Shown: in pieces, positions 53,401 to 63,800 of the stretch
How positions within the stretch are numbered: position 1 is the first letter of the stretch
Layout: each line of letters begins with the position of its first letter
NCBI GenBank assembly: GCA_031629035.1
Contig: JAVLUG010000005.1
Location: forward strand, 1 to 64,000
Length of the DNA stretch: 64,000 nt
From: MVYY01 sp012517575
GTDB lineage: Bacteria > Bacteroidota > Bacteroidia > Bacteroidales > Paludibacteraceae
Direction: 5' to 3'
Notes under the pieces: model-generated
The model's database searches: none
The model's input: the letters and a program-made list of their open reading frames with translations, nothing else
Told to the model about the DNA's origin: nothing
Position numbers and translations under genes: made by a program

Positions 53401-53653
53401 AGAAGATGGTTCTTTCCTGCGATTAAATACACTTACTTTGGGTTATACATTACCATCTCATTTGACCAGACATATTAAAATTCAGCAATTGCGTTTTTAT
53501 GTAACAGGTTATAACTTGTATTGTTGGACTAATTACTCTGGGTTTGACCCTGAAGTATCAACTCGACGAAAGACAGAATTGACACCATCGGTTGATTATT
53601 CTGCATATCCAAAAAGTCGACAGGTTGTATTCGGTTTAAACTTAAATTTTTAA
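50408..53653 (+). CDS. SusC/RagA TonB-dependent transporter
   Basis: 1081 aa. Signal peptide; CarboxypepD_reg-like domain (VIKGNVKSQDGEPIIGATVR, 38-115); TonB-box-like segment LNEVVAIGYGTVKRKDITGS; plug domain (RIRVRGGGSITGSNKPLLIV, IDILKDASSTAIYGSRGANG); a beta barrel ending SRQVVFGLNLNF with terminal Phe. It imports oligosaccharides across the outer membrane with the SusD partner, here probably pectin fragments judging from downstream genes. Confidence 0.95.
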   Translation: MRTQKQFFSALIFILCACLTTVRASNEMNSSAQQNERVIKGNVKSQDGEPIIGATVRVEGLKSAGTITNLKGDYSITVPENATKLQFSYVGMKPLTVEIRNQSVINVVMTEEAIGLNEVVAIGYGTVKRKDITGSVASVSSDAIMNIPVSSPAEAISGKLAGVQVTTTEGSPDAEIRIRVRGGGSITGSNKPLLIVDGFPVQSIDDISPYDIESIDILKDASSTAIYGSRGANGVVIVTTKSGKEGKISVNYNFYTAAKKIAKTLDVLSPSDYAKWQYELALLKNDGDASSYEKYFGNFQDIDLYNNVPSNDWQNLVFGRTGTTFNHNLSINGGDSKNKFAFSFSHIDDKAIMQMSSFNRDNINFKYTTNPSKNVSMDFSTRYINTKISGGGMNEQKEVSSADSRLKYAMIYPPFPLKDLTSEAGTSDDTEIGNLYNPLVAISDNDRQQKRSDLNMAGNITWKAFDNFKLKVEFGYENYRGEDKRFYGTTTYYVKNIPASENQGYPAAELTNTFLNTFRNTNTVSYDFKKLVGSSHHLDMLLGEEYIFNSAQTLTNTIHGYPKSFTSTNAFQLTSQGTPYTIDNYYSPDDILLSFFGRANYDYLSRYLLSVTFRADGSSKFSKGNKWGYFPSAALAWRISSEPFMESTQGWLDDLKLRLSYGTAGNNNIPSGQMTQSFESKSTSWINNVASYWSPSKVMANPDLKWETTVTRNLGLDFVLLKSKLNGTIEGYYNSTTDLLINFPVPGTGYDTQYRNMGETQNKGVEFSLNWIAIDKKNFGLTFSGNIGFNKNKINSLGIMSDFGASSGWASTEIGNDYWIAEGGSVGQMYGYLSDGRYEVSDFEGYDTAKKKWILKEGVVDCSSVIGADALRPGAMKLKDVTNDSIVDSKDYTIIGNANPLHTGGFTINGRLYGFDLSANFSWSYGNDVYNANKIEYTSTSKYQYRNMLAIMADGKRWTNLKSDGTISNDPAELEAMNATTTMWSPFMSKYVFSDWAVEDGSFLRLNTLTLGYTLPSHLTRHIKIQQLRFYVTGYNLYCWTNYSGFDPEVSTRRKTELTPSVDYSAYPKSRQVVFGLNLNF

Positions 53654-53674
53654 CCTTGTAAATAATTTGATAAA

Positions 53675-55462
53675 ATGAAAAAGAAAATATTTATATCACC
53701 TATTCTTGCTATTTGTATAATGGCATTGATGAGTTCTTGTGAAGATTCTCTCGAAGCTCCCACTAAATCATCATTAGACGAACAAGTGATTTTTTCAACG
53801 CCTGTTTTGGCAGAAGGTGCTCTGATGGGCATTCATCAATCTTTGGCTGAAACCAATTCCTATCGTGGCCGTTTTATACCTTTTTATGGAATCAATACTG
53901 ATATCGAGTGGTACAATTCATCCGAAAATACAAATGACGATAGAGCTAAATTAACAGCTTATGACCCATTGCCTACGAATACTCAAATGAATATGGAAAA
54001 CAACGCATGGGCTAAAATGTATGAAGCTATTGAACGTGCGAATTTGTGTATCAGAGGATTAAGGTTGTATGGAAATGTGGAAAAGAATCAGGAATTGGCT
54101 CAAATTTATGGAGAAGCATTAACTTTAAGAGCCATGATATACAATGATTTGGTAAAAGCTTGGGGTGATGTTCCGGCTCGATTTGAACCCATTTCTCCTT
54201 CTACACTTTATTTACCTAAATCGGACAGAGACGTTATTTACAAGCAAATAATAGCTGATTTGGCCGAAGCAGAGAATTACGTCCCATGGCCCAACGAAAC
54301 CTCTGTAACTCAAACTACCGAAAGAGTAAACAAAGCTTTTGTTAAAGGCTTGAGAGCCAGAATTTGCCTGGCAGCTGCTGGATATTCTCAACGTCCTGAT
54401 GGAACAATTCGTAGAAGTAATGATCCCGACTTAACAGTAGCAAAACTTTATCCAATCGTTAAACAAGAATGCATTGACGTGATAGAAAGTAAAACATGTA
54501 AATTGGGAACTTTTGAGCAGAATTTCAGAAATCTTTGCCAAGACAATGTTACTGCCGGCTTGGAATCGCTCTACGAAATTCCTTTTTCGGATGGACGTGG
54601 TCGCGTCCTGTACACATTTGGAGTAAAACATACAACTACCGATAAATATACTCAACAAGCTCAAGGTGGACAAAATGGACCACTTCCTTACGTTTATTAT
54701 GATTTTGACAAGGACGATATCCGTCGAGATATTACCTGTGTGCCTTATGAATGGACAAATGGGAAACAGGTGCCTCGAAAACTAAGTTCATGGTGTTTTG
54801 GTAAGTTGCGTTACGAATGGATGAAAAGAGTTGTTACCTCAACTAATGATGACGGAGTAAACTGGCAATGTATGCGTTATGCCGATATTTACCTGATGGC
54901 TGCTGAAGCAATTAATGAACTTGACGGGCCAGAAGCTGCAGCACCTTATTTGAAAGAAATCCGTAAACGTGCTTTTCCAAATAATCCTGAAAAAGTCGAT
55001 GCTTACATGGCAAGTGCAATCGCCAGCAAAGAAACTTTTTTCAATGCCATTGTTAACGAACGTGCTCTTGAGTTTTGTGGTGAATCGTTGCGTAAAGCTG
55101 ATTTAATTCGCTGGAATTTACTTTCCGCAAAAATGAATGAAGCCAAAGCTAAACTTACACGTCTTGCTAATCGACAAGGGGAATATGCTGACTTGCCGGA
55201 TAAAATTTATTATAAAACAGCAAGCGATGGCGAATCGCTAGTTATTTACGGATTGGAGCATGGACAAACCGATACTGAAGGAGCTGCATTAAATTACGAA
55301 TCCAACAAAGGTTGGTTTGTAAGCGATGGTGTGAATGCCTTAACTGTTGATAAAATTAATTCTCTTTACCTGAAAGATCCTGACACCCGGCAATTTTGGC
55401 CAATATGGAAAGTATTTATCGATTCGAGTAACGGTTTGCTGACAAATGATTATGGCTATTAA
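53675..55462 (+). CDS. SusD/RagB glycan-binding lipoprotein
   Basis: 595 aa. Lipobox MSSC (residue about 22). TPR-like helical core with AWAKMYEAIERANLCIRGLR, LRAMIYNDLVKAWGDVPARF, and the C-terminal RYADIYLMAAEAINELDGPE and NERALEFCGESLRKADLIRW. It forms the lid of the SusC channel at the cell surface. It starts 21 bp after susC. Confidence 0.95.
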   Translation: MKKKIFISPILAICIMALMSSCEDSLEAPTKSSLDEQVIFSTPVLAEGALMGIHQSLAETNSYRGRFIPFYGINTDIEWYNSSENTNDDRAKLTAYDPLPTNTQMNMENNAWAKMYEAIERANLCIRGLRLYGNVEKNQELAQIYGEALTLRAMIYNDLVKAWGDVPARFEPISPSTLYLPKSDRDVIYKQIIADLAEAENYVPWPNETSVTQTTERVNKAFVKGLRARICLAAAGYSQRPDGTIRRSNDPDLTVAKLYPIVKQECIDVIESKTCKLGTFEQNFRNLCQDNVTAGLESLYEIPFSDGRGRVLYTFGVKHTTTDKYTQQAQGGQNGPLPYVYYDFDKDDIRRDITCVPYEWTNGKQVPRKLSSWCFGKLRYEWMKRVVTSTNDDGVNWQCMRYADIYLMAAEAINELDGPEAAAPYLKEIRKRAFPNNPEKVDAYMASAIASKETFFNAIVNERALEFCGESLRKADLIRWNLLSAKMNEAKAKLTRLANRQGEYADLPDKIYYKTASDGESLVIYGLEHGQTDTEGAALNYESNKGWFVSDGVNALTVDKINSLYLKDPDTRQFWPIWKVFIDSSNGLLTNDYGY

Positions 55463-55485
55463 TTAATCTTTTTAAATTCTACAAC

Positions 55486-57084
55486 ATGAAAACGATATTT
55501 AGAAATATTCTCTTCCTATTAAGTTTATTAATTGCCTTGACTGTAAGTTCATGCAAAGATGACTTGCCAGAGGAAATTACGGAATTGATCACCGATCGAT
55601 TGTTTTCTCCGGTTGGCGTTGAGGCAAAAGTGATAAACAAAACACAGGTGGTTCTTAATTGGACCAAAAATTCAAAAGCAGAAACTTATGTGATTGAAGT
55701 ATATGAAAATGATAGTTTGACTTTTACAGGAACTCCTGTGATGACCTTTAATATTACTAATGACGATATTCCGGATACCATCAAAAGCGGTCTGATTGGT
55801 GCAACTCAATATTCTGTCCGTATCAAGGCTGTAGGAAGTGAAATTACAGAATCAAAATGGAGTGCCGTATATTTTAAAACTGGTGAAGAACAAATTATGA
55901 ATGCAGTATCTGAAGCATCGGTTTCAGCGCATAGTGCAACATTGACATGGAAAGCCGGTGAAACAGCTACGAAAATTATTTTGACAGGAGGACAAAGTAC
56001 TGTTGAACATTTGGTAACGGCTGATGAAATAGCAGCCGGAGAAGCCACAGTGAGTGGATTGAACGAAGATACCGACTATTCTGCCAAATTAATGAAGGAT
56101 GACAAAATACGTGGGACGGCTACTTTTACAACAAAAATCGATTTATCAGCTGAGAATACTGTTGTTGTTCATCCCGAAGAGGATTTGGTTGCTGCTATTC
56201 AGGCTGCAGCATCCGGCAGTAGAATTGTGTTAGTGGCTTCCGATGCAGGAAATGAATTTTTAAAAAGTGCCGGCCAGTCAATAGATATAGATAAAAGTAT
56301 CAGTATAAGAGGGTATTTGAAAAGCAACAAACCTATTCTTCACATGCAGTTCAGGATAACTGCGGAAAATGCTTCTCTTACTGTTAAAGACGTTATTCTG
56401 AATGGTCAAAGTGATGCTGATATGCGCGATCATCTGGTCCAGTTGACGCAGAGTGTGGCTTGTGGAGATATTTTATTTAAAGATTGCATTATTACCAATT
56501 ATAATAAATCCTTGATTTCGGGTGCGAGTGGGATCGCTGTTTCAGTAAAATCGTTTACTATGCAGAATTGCAAGGTTTCCAATATTTTGACAAATAGTGC
56601 TGATTGTATCGATGTTCGATCAGGATGTATTGAAAATGCAACGTTATTGAATTCAACTTTTTATAATTGTGCTCCGGCTCGCGATTTCTTCCGTCTTGAT
56701 GATGCAGCATCCAGTTTTCCGGATAAAACAACCTTTATTACAGTAAATCGTTGCACATTCAGCAAAGTTAGTAATGACGTAGCACGTCGATTATTGTATG
56801 TAAGATTTGCCAATAACCAGATTTCATTTACAAACAACGTTGTTGCCAATTCAGTCGGATATTACACCAACCAGACAGTTACCAATGTTACATTCAATAA
56901 AAACAATTATTATAATGCGCCTAATTATCTGGTTTATACAGGTACAGCGCTGAATGTGAAAACAGATGATTCGGGTACTTACCTGCAGCAGAATCCAGGT
57001 TTTGTGGATGAAGCAAATGGAGACTTAACTATAACTAATGCTGCCTTGTTGGAGCAAGGTATTGGAGCCAATATTTCCTGGTAG
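55486..57084 (+). CDS. DUF4957/DUF5123-like surface lipoprotein
   Basis: 532 aa. Lipobox VSSC (residue about 23). Two fibronectin-type domains (SPVGVEAKVINKTQVVLNWT; ASVSAHSATLTWKAGE) and a C-terminal right-handed beta-helix of about 300 aa (NRCTFSKVSNDVARRLLYVR, FTNNVVANSVGYYTNQTVTN) with the DUF5123-like ending PGFVDEANGDLTIT. Such proteins in pectin loci bind or possibly cleave polygalacturonate; no catalytic set is obvious. A hairpin follows the gene. Confidence 0.82.
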   Translation: MKTIFRNILFLLSLLIALTVSSCKDDLPEEITELITDRLFSPVGVEAKVINKTQVVLNWTKNSKAETYVIEVYENDSLTFTGTPVMTFNITNDDIPDTIKSGLIGATQYSVRIKAVGSEITESKWSAVYFKTGEEQIMNAVSEASVSAHSATLTWKAGETATKIILTGGQSTVEHLVTADEIAAGEATVSGLNEDTDYSAKLMKDDKIRGTATFTTKIDLSAENTVVVHPEEDLVAAIQAAASGSRIVLVASDAGNEFLKSAGQSIDIDKSISIRGYLKSNKPILHMQFRITAENASLTVKDVILNGQSDADMRDHLVQLTQSVACGDILFKDCIITNYNKSLISGASGIAVSVKSFTMQNCKVSNILTNSADCIDVRSGCIENATLLNSTFYNCAPARDFFRLDDAASSFPDKTTFITVNRCTFSKVSNDVARRLLYVRFANNQISFTNNVVANSVGYYTNQTVTNVTFNKNNYYNAPNYLVYTGTALNVKTDDSGTYLQQNPGFVDEANGDLTITNAALLEQGIGANISW

Positions 57085-57101
57085 TTTTTTCATAGCTGAG
57101 T

Positions 57102-57145
57102 AGAAGTATAAAGACAGAGTTATATGTTCTGTTTTTATACTTTCT
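57102..57145 (+). terminator. Mid-locus hairpin
   Basis: AGAAGTATAAAGACAGA pairs with TCTGTTTTTATACTTTCT, long and nearly perfect with a short loop. It lies in the only sizeable gap of the locus, before the enzyme genes, and could be a partial terminator or an mRNA stabiliser. Confidence 0.65.
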
Positions 57146-57182
57146 TAAAAAACAATTTTATTGATTTCTAATTTTTGTGACT

Positions 57183-58799
57183 ATGAGACTTAAAACTGTA
57201 TTTTTAATGTTTGTAGGTTCAATTTTATTATCACTTCCTCTTTTTGCAAAAAATCCCTACGAATATCTTTACAGAAATTTGCCTTTCGAGATGCCAAAAA
57301 TTCAACCTCCGAGTTTTAAAAATAACGTGGTGAGAATAGAAGATTATGGTGGGAAAGGCGACGGAAAAACTTTAAATACCGAAGCTTTCAAGCGTGCCAT
57401 AGATGAACTTTCCGTTAAAGGTGGTGGAAAATTAATTGTTTCGGCAGGCATTTGGTACACCGGTCCCATAGTTTTGAAGTCCAACATAAATCTTCATTTG
57501 GAAAAAGGAGCCTTAATTCTTTTCTCAAAAGATTTTGATTTATATCCTTTGGTTGATACTTATTTTGAAGGTTTGGCAACCAAACGTTGTCAATCCCCTA
57601 TTTCGGGAAGGAACATTGAAAACGTGGCTATTACCGGTGAAGGTTCCATCAACGGATCGGGTGAAGCCTGGAGACCTTTGAAAAAATCAAAAGTTACAGC
57701 TTCGGAATGGAAAAAAGTTGTCAATTCTGGCGGAGTAGTGAAAGATGGAAATTATTGGTTCCCATCGGAGAAATCATACAAAGGATATTCGATAAGCGAC
57801 ATGAATGTTCCGCGAGCAAAACTTACTGATGAAGAATGGCTGGAAATAAAGGATTTTCTTCGTCCAGTCATGGTCAGTTTTATTCAGTGCAAAAATGTTT
57901 ACTTACAAGGGGTTTTATTTGAAAATTCTCCAAGTTGGAATATTCATCCCTGCATGTGTGAAAATATAATTGTAGATAATATTATCGACCGAAATCCCGA
58001 TTATGCTCAAAACGGAGATGGAATTGATGTGGAATCCTGTAAAAATGTAATCATTGTCAATAGTTATTTCGATGTGGGTGATGATGCTATATGCATTAAA
58101 TCGGGCAAAGATGAAGAAGGACGTCGACGGGGTATTCCAACCGAAAATCTTATTGTTCATAATTGCAAGGTTTTCAAGGCTCATGGTGGTTTTGTTGTAG
58201 GAAGTGAAATGTCAGGAGGCGTCAGAAATGTTTTTGTCAGTTGCTGTCAGTTTTTAGGAACGGATGTGGGATTACGCTTCAAAAGTACACGTGGACGTGG
58301 AGGCGTTGTAGAGAATATTTACGTTGATGGAATTTACATGTTTGATATAGTAACCGACTCATTTTTATTCGATTTGTATTATGGTGGCAAGTCAGCCACC
58401 GAAGCGTCGGAAGAAGGCAATGAAAATCAGAAAGAATCGGTATTGATGCCTGTTACTGAAGAAACACCCGTTTTCAGGAATATTTTCGTAAAAAATATAG
58501 TTTCACGTAATGCACACAGAGCTATGTTTTTCAATGGTTTGCCTGAAATGAAAATCAACAACATACAGGTCGAAAATGCTTTTATAACTGCTACTTATGG
58601 AGCAGAATTGAATAATTCCAAAGATATTGTATTCAAGAATATTTATGTTGAACCGACAATCGGCCCTGCTCTGCGTTTGAGTCGGATAGAAAATTTTAAA
58701 GCCGAAAATTTCACCTATCCCGAAAAGCTTGAAAACGCAATTGAGATGAAAGGTGAAGAAAACAAGAATATAATTATTTCAAATATTCAACTCAAATGA
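57183..58799 (+). CDS. GH28 polygalacturonase
   Basis: 538 aa from ATG 57183 (a GTG lies 6 bp upstream in frame). Signal peptide MRLKTVFLMFVGSILLSLPL then FA. The GH28 helix carries QNGDGIDVES, DVGDDAICIKSGKDEEGRRR, AHGGFVVGSEMSGGVRNVFV (catalytic His region) and RFKSTRGRGGVVENI. It hydrolyses galacturonan or related uronic chains, probably in the periplasm. It overlaps the next gene by 4 bp (ATGA). Confidence 0.93.
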   Translation: MRLKTVFLMFVGSILLSLPLFAKNPYEYLYRNLPFEMPKIQPPSFKNNVVRIEDYGGKGDGKTLNTEAFKRAIDELSVKGGGKLIVSAGIWYTGPIVLKSNINLHLEKGALILFSKDFDLYPLVDTYFEGLATKRCQSPISGRNIENVAITGEGSINGSGEAWRPLKKSKVTASEWKKVVNSGGVVKDGNYWFPSEKSYKGYSISDMNVPRAKLTDEEWLEIKDFLRPVMVSFIQCKNVYLQGVLFENSPSWNIHPCMCENIIVDNIIDRNPDYAQNGDGIDVESCKNVIIVNSYFDVGDDAICIKSGKDEEGRRRGIPTENLIVHNCKVFKAHGGFVVGSEMSGGVRNVFVSCCQFLGTDVGLRFKSTRGRGGVVENIYVDGIYMFDIVTDSFLFDLYYGGKSATEASEEGNENQKESVLMPVTEETPVFRNIFVKNIVSRNAHRAMFFNGLPEMKINNIQVENAFITATYGAELNNSKDIVFKNIYVEPTIGPALRLSRIENFKAENFTYPEKLENAIEMKGEENKNIIISNIQLK

Positions 58800-59599
58800 T
58801 GAGAAGGTTTTCAACAATAGCCATTATTGGTGTTTTGATGCTGTTCTTTCTGAGTTCAGCTCCTAAACCGGTTAAGGTATTGATGGCAGGCGATTCAACA
58901 ATGGCCGACAAGGTGTTGATAAAAACCGTATATGATAGTTTGACTGGGAAATCTTATGAAGAACCTTTTCTTGAGCGTGGTTGGGGACAATTATTGCCCG
59001 AGTTGCTTAATCATAAGGCTTTGGTGAAAAATTATGCCAAAAATGGCAGAAGCACCAAATCTTTTATAGAAGAAGGATTATGGACTGAGTTATTGAATAA
59101 TGCCGAAAAAGGTGATTTTGTGATTATTCAATTTGGACACAATGACGAATCTGTCGAAAAAACGGGTCGTTATACCAATCCGGCTCAATTCAGGCTGAAT
59201 TTTGTGGCATTTGTTGCCGAAGTAAGATTAAAAGGCGCGACTCCTATTCTTTGTACTCCAGTTGCCCGACGAAATTTCGACAGCACAGGTCGACTTCTTC
59301 CAACACATGGCATCTACCCCGATATTATTCGCAGTGTTGCTCGAGATTATCAAGTTCCAATGATTGATTTGGAAAAACTCACTTCAGAATGGCTACAAAA
59401 AGAAGGTGTTGAGGGTTCAAAAAAATATTTCCATAAAATCGCTCCCGGCGTTAGTAAATTGTACCCCAAAGGACTGGATGATAATACTCATTTCAATGAA
59501 GCAGGAGCACGCGTGGTGGCAGAAATGTTTGTAAAACAAGTCAGAGCTCAAAAAATCAATGGATTTGAAAAAATTTTGAGAAATGATTCCGAAAAATAA
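58796..59599 (+). CDS. SGNH rhamnogalacturonan acetylesterase
   Basis: 267 aa. Signal peptide; block I VKVLMAGDSTMADK (nucleophile Ser); block III FVIIQFGHNDES; block V GLDDNTHFNEAGARVVAEMF with the Asp-His pair. This fits CE12-type acetylesterases of rhamnogalacturonan or xylan; the pectin context favours the former. Translationally coupled to GH28. Confidence 0.9.
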   Translation: MMRRFSTIAIIGVLMLFFLSSAPKPVKVLMAGDSTMADKVLIKTVYDSLTGKSYEEPFLERGWGQLLPELLNHKALVKNYAKNGRSTKSFIEEGLWTELLNNAEKGDFVIIQFGHNDESVEKTGRYTNPAQFRLNFVAFVAEVRLKGATPILCTPVARRNFDSTGRLLPTHGIYPDIIRSVARDYQVPMIDLEKLTSEWLQKEGVEGSKKYFHKIAPGVSKLYPKGLDDNTHFNEAGARVVAEMFVKQVRAQKINGFEKILRNDSEK

Positions 59600-59637
59600 A
59601 TAGGTGTTCTTTTTTTAAAACAAAAAACAGATTAGAA

Positions 59638-60804
59638 ATGCGAAAATTTTATTTGCTGTTGATATTTACATTAACTTGTATTAGTTTAACTTCCAAAGAA
59701 TCAAAATACTATCTTTTGATGGCCGACTCTGAAATGAAACGTAATCCTGAAAGCTGGATGCTTGATTTTTCGAAAAAACTGAAATGGGATTATTGTAACG
59801 GGCTTGAATTGCAGGCTTTTCTAAAAGTGTGGGAAAAGACCGGTGATGAGAAATATTTTCAATATGCAAAAAGTTATGCCGATACCATTATTGATGAAAA
59901 TGGACGGATAAAAGGTTACAAACTCGAAGAATACAATTTGGATCGAATAAATTCGGGGAAAATTCTTTTTCCACTACATGAAAGGACTAAAAACGAAAAA
60001 TACAAAAAAGCAATTGAACTGCTTCGTAGCCAAATAAACACACATCCCCGCACAAGCGAAGGCGGATTTTGGCACAAAAAAATTTATCCGCATCAAATGT
60101 GGCTGGATGGCATTTATATGGCTTCACCCTTTTTGGCTGAATATGCTTATCGATTCAATGAACCTGAATTGTTTGATGAAGTAGCTTTGCAAGTACTGCT
60201 TGTTGCCAAACATTGTTACGATCCAGCCACCGGACTTTATTATCACGGTTGGGACGAAAGTCGTCAACAAAAATGGGCTGATCCAATCAAGGGAACTTCA
60301 CCCAATTTTTGGAGCAGAAGCATGGGCTGGTATGCAATGGCCATAGTGGATGTGCTTGATTTCTTGCCTGAAAATCATCCGAAAAGATTGGAAATAATTA
60401 AAGTGTTAACGGATTTGTGTTATTCGCTCGACAAATATCGTGATCCAAAAACGGGAATGTGGTTTCAGGTTACAGACAAAATCAATGAAAAGGGAAATTA
60501 TGTAGAATCAAGCGGATCTGCCATGTTTATTTATACTTGGGTAAAAGGTGCACAGAAAGGTTATTTGCCGAAAGAATTCCTTAAGAAAGGCAAGAAAGCC
60601 TATAAGCAATTTCTAAAAACTTTTATTGTTAAGAATTCCGATGGAACTTTAACTTTGAAAAATGCTTGTGCAGTAGCCGGTTTGGGAGGCGAAAAAAATT
60701 ATCGCGACGGCAGTTATGAATATTACATTTCTGAACCCATTAGGGACAATGATCCCAAAGCGGTTGCCCCATTTATAATGGTAAGTGTATTGTTGAATAA
60801 ATAA
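59638..60804 (+). CDS. GH105 unsaturated galacturonyl hydrolase
   Basis: 388 aa. Signal peptide (MRKFYLLLIFTLTCISLTSK). (Alpha/alpha)6 barrel with KKLKWDYCNGLELQAFLKVW, GGFWHKKIYPHQMWLDGIYM (catalytic Asp in MWLDG), SPNFWSRSMGWYAMAIVDVL, and YVESSGSAMFIYTWVKGAQK. It removes unsaturated galacturonate left by pectate or rhamnogalacturonan lyases (YteR/RhiN-type), giving 5-keto-4-deoxyuronate. A lyase itself is not in the window. Confidence 0.93.
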   Translation: MRKFYLLLIFTLTCISLTSKESKYYLLMADSEMKRNPESWMLDFSKKLKWDYCNGLELQAFLKVWEKTGDEKYFQYAKSYADTIIDENGRIKGYKLEEYNLDRINSGKILFPLHERTKNEKYKKAIELLRSQINTHPRTSEGGFWHKKIYPHQMWLDGIYMASPFLAEYAYRFNEPELFDEVALQVLLVAKHCYDPATGLYYHGWDESRQQKWADPIKGTSPNFWSRSMGWYAMAIVDVLDFLPENHPKRLEIIKVLTDLCYSLDKYRDPKTGMWFQVTDKINEKGNYVESSGSAMFIYTWVKGAQKGYLPKEFLKKGKKAYKQFLKTFIVKNSDGTLTLKNACAVAGLGGEKNYRDGSYEYYISEPIRDNDPKAVAPFIMVSVLLNK

Positions 60805-60846
60805 AGAAACATACCTTTTAATAAATTATTTTAAAAACAAATACCA

Positions 60847-63800
60847 ATGAAAAAAACATTTTACTTTCAGCTAATTTTTTTACTTTTCGGTTTTTCTTTC
60901 ATAAAAGCTCAAACAAAAATAGATGTTTGGGATTTTGGTGCAGCACAGCTCGATCCAACAACTTACAACAATATGTTGGACGAAGCAACAATTAATAGTT
61001 GGTATCCAGATGTTACACCTGGAACTACAGGGAAAAATTTGCCCAGTTCATTTACTGTTGGTATTTTAAGTTGGACAAGTACTTCTTCCACCAGCGACCG
61101 CCTGAGGACTTCCAATACCAACCTTACACGTTGGGATTCAAATAGTGTCCCCGTAACGGTAGCTTCAACTTCAGAAACTTTAACGGGATATTTGTATGTT
61201 AATGCCAGCGCTGCTACCGGAAGATATTTAAGTTTAAACTTAAACGAAGACGATGAAATTACTATTTATGCCAAATCTCAAAACGGAACTGGGAAAATGA
61301 CTTTTGAATACACTGGAGATACCTCTCAGAAGGACGTTGTATCCTTGACCTCATCACCGGAGATATATAAATTTGTTGCTAAGAAAGCGGGTGTCTATAA
61401 AATTTATGATTCTGTTGATAAACCTTTTTATTATAGAATTTTAAGAAAACCGGCCACGTATGTTTCTGTTAGCGGTTTGGTTGATTTGACAAATGCTTCG
61501 GACATTCCTTCAGAATATACGCTTAATTTTACCAATGCAGCAGGAAAAGTTTGGTCAGCCATGCCGGATGCTTCGAATAATTATACTATTAATCTTCCTG
61601 CAGGATATACTTATTCTTTAAGTCTCGGGAATGCCAATGGTTATATTATTTCCAATTCCGACCCTTTGACGGTGAGTGGTAACACAACTTATAATCCTGT
61701 TATTTTGAAAGTTACACTTTACACATTAAGTGGAAATATTACCGGATTGTCTTCCGATAAATTGTCAAAATTAGGATTAATTTTTACTCCTTCGGATACC
61801 AGAATTTATGTTCCAAAACCTGTGGTGAATGCTTCTGCCGGTACTTATTCGGTTCAGTTGGAAGCAAATTGCGATTATACAATTTCTGCCTCAGGCGTAA
61901 ATGATTATTATATCTCCAACAATAATATAAATATCACTTCAGATATTACTACTGATATTGTATTTGTAGCTAAGCCGGTTTATAATGTTATGTTAAATAT
62001 TAACGGGTTGGATGCTACGCAACTTTCCAAACTAACTGTTACTTTTTCTAACTTAAATGAATCGGGTTATGTTTATTCTTTCACCGATTTGAATAACATT
62101 CAGTTGCGCGATGGAGTTTATTCCGTTTCGTGCAGTGGACTGGACGAATATCCTGTACAATTAGGACTTACGTCAAACCTAAAAGTAAACGGAACCGAAA
62201 CTTCAAAAAATTTATCTTTTATTCCCGTTACAGATTGGTCTTTTGATGATGCCACCATCACAAGTGGGGTTACAACGGCTTATAAGGGAATGTTGTTTAC
62301 AGGGTCAGTTTACAATGAAAAGTCAAAAGGACATTTGGTGCTCACAGGTGATGCAACGGCTAAAGTTCCTGTTTCACCCGGAGAGAAAATGATTGTTTAT
62401 TACTATTATTCTGCTAAATTTACTGTAGATGGTGGAAATGAAATATCTACAAGTAGTGGAAGTACTAATTTGATGGAATTGCATGAGTTTGTTTATTCCG
62501 GATCTGCTGCTGGTTACATGACTATTGCTAATGTTACAGGAACGACTACCTATTTGACCGAAATCAAAACGGTAAAAGCTGTTGCTTACAAGTCGGTTAT
62601 AACTGTTGGAGCGGATAAGGAATATCAAAACATTAATGATGCGTTGGCTGCTGTTCGCTGCATGACGCGCGAAAATACTGATACCGTAAAAATAATGATA
62701 GATCCCGGAAATTACGAAGAAATGTTGGTGATTGATATTCCAAATGTTACTTTGGTTAATGCTTCTACAACACCAAGTATAGCTCTTTTAAACAAAGGTG
62801 TGGATATTGATGCAAATGCTGTGCGAATTACTTCCTATTACGGACACGGATACAATTACTTCAGTATGGGCACCAACCAGAAATGGAATGCAGATGTACT
62901 GAGAGTAAACAAGGAAAATGGTTATACAACCTATTCAAATACTGGAAGTGGTACAACTAACGGTTCTTACTGGAATGCAACAGTGGTAGTTTCTGCTTCC
63001 GGTTTCAGAGCTGACAATATAATTTTTGAAAATTCTTTTAATCAGTATATTTCAAAAAAAGAATCAGAGGATGTTGTTCAGGAATGGACAAGCGGAGGAA
63101 AGGGTACCCGTCCTACAACTTACGGGAGTACGGATGTCCAGAATAAGAGCTTTGTAGAAAGAGCTGCAGCTATTGCATTTACGGCAAGTGCCGACAGAGC
63201 AATTTTAAATAAGTGTCGAGTTGTTGGTCGTCAGGATTCATTTTATGGAGCTGAAGGTGCCAGAATTGCAGTTTATAAAGGGGTGTTGATGGGTGCTACC
63301 GATTATTTGTTTGGAGGCATGACACTGATTTGCTATCAAACGGATTTGGCAATGAATACGAGTGAAGCAAGTTCGGATGTTGCTTACATAACGGCGGCGC
63401 AACAAAATACAGCTCGTGGTTTTTTAATGTATGAGTGTAATGTAACTTCGGCGGTTCCTTCTGTGGAGACAGCTTCACTTTATCGCTCCAAACCCGGATA
63501 CTTTGGTCGTCCGTGGCAACCAACTACCAGCGAAGTAGTATTTTACTCTACAACCATTGAAACTACAAATAATCCAAGTTTTGACGGACTATCCTTGATT
63601 GTCCCTGCTGGATGGAATAATTCTTTGGGAGGAACTTCCGATAAAGTTTACGAGTACAACACCATAGAAAAATCGGGAATTGACAACTCTTCTTCGCGCG
63701 TTTCTTGGTCAAAAGTAATTACAGAACCGGTTTTAAGCGATGGAACAGCAATTACAACTTTCAATTTTACAAAAGGAACGGATAATTGGGATCCTATAAG

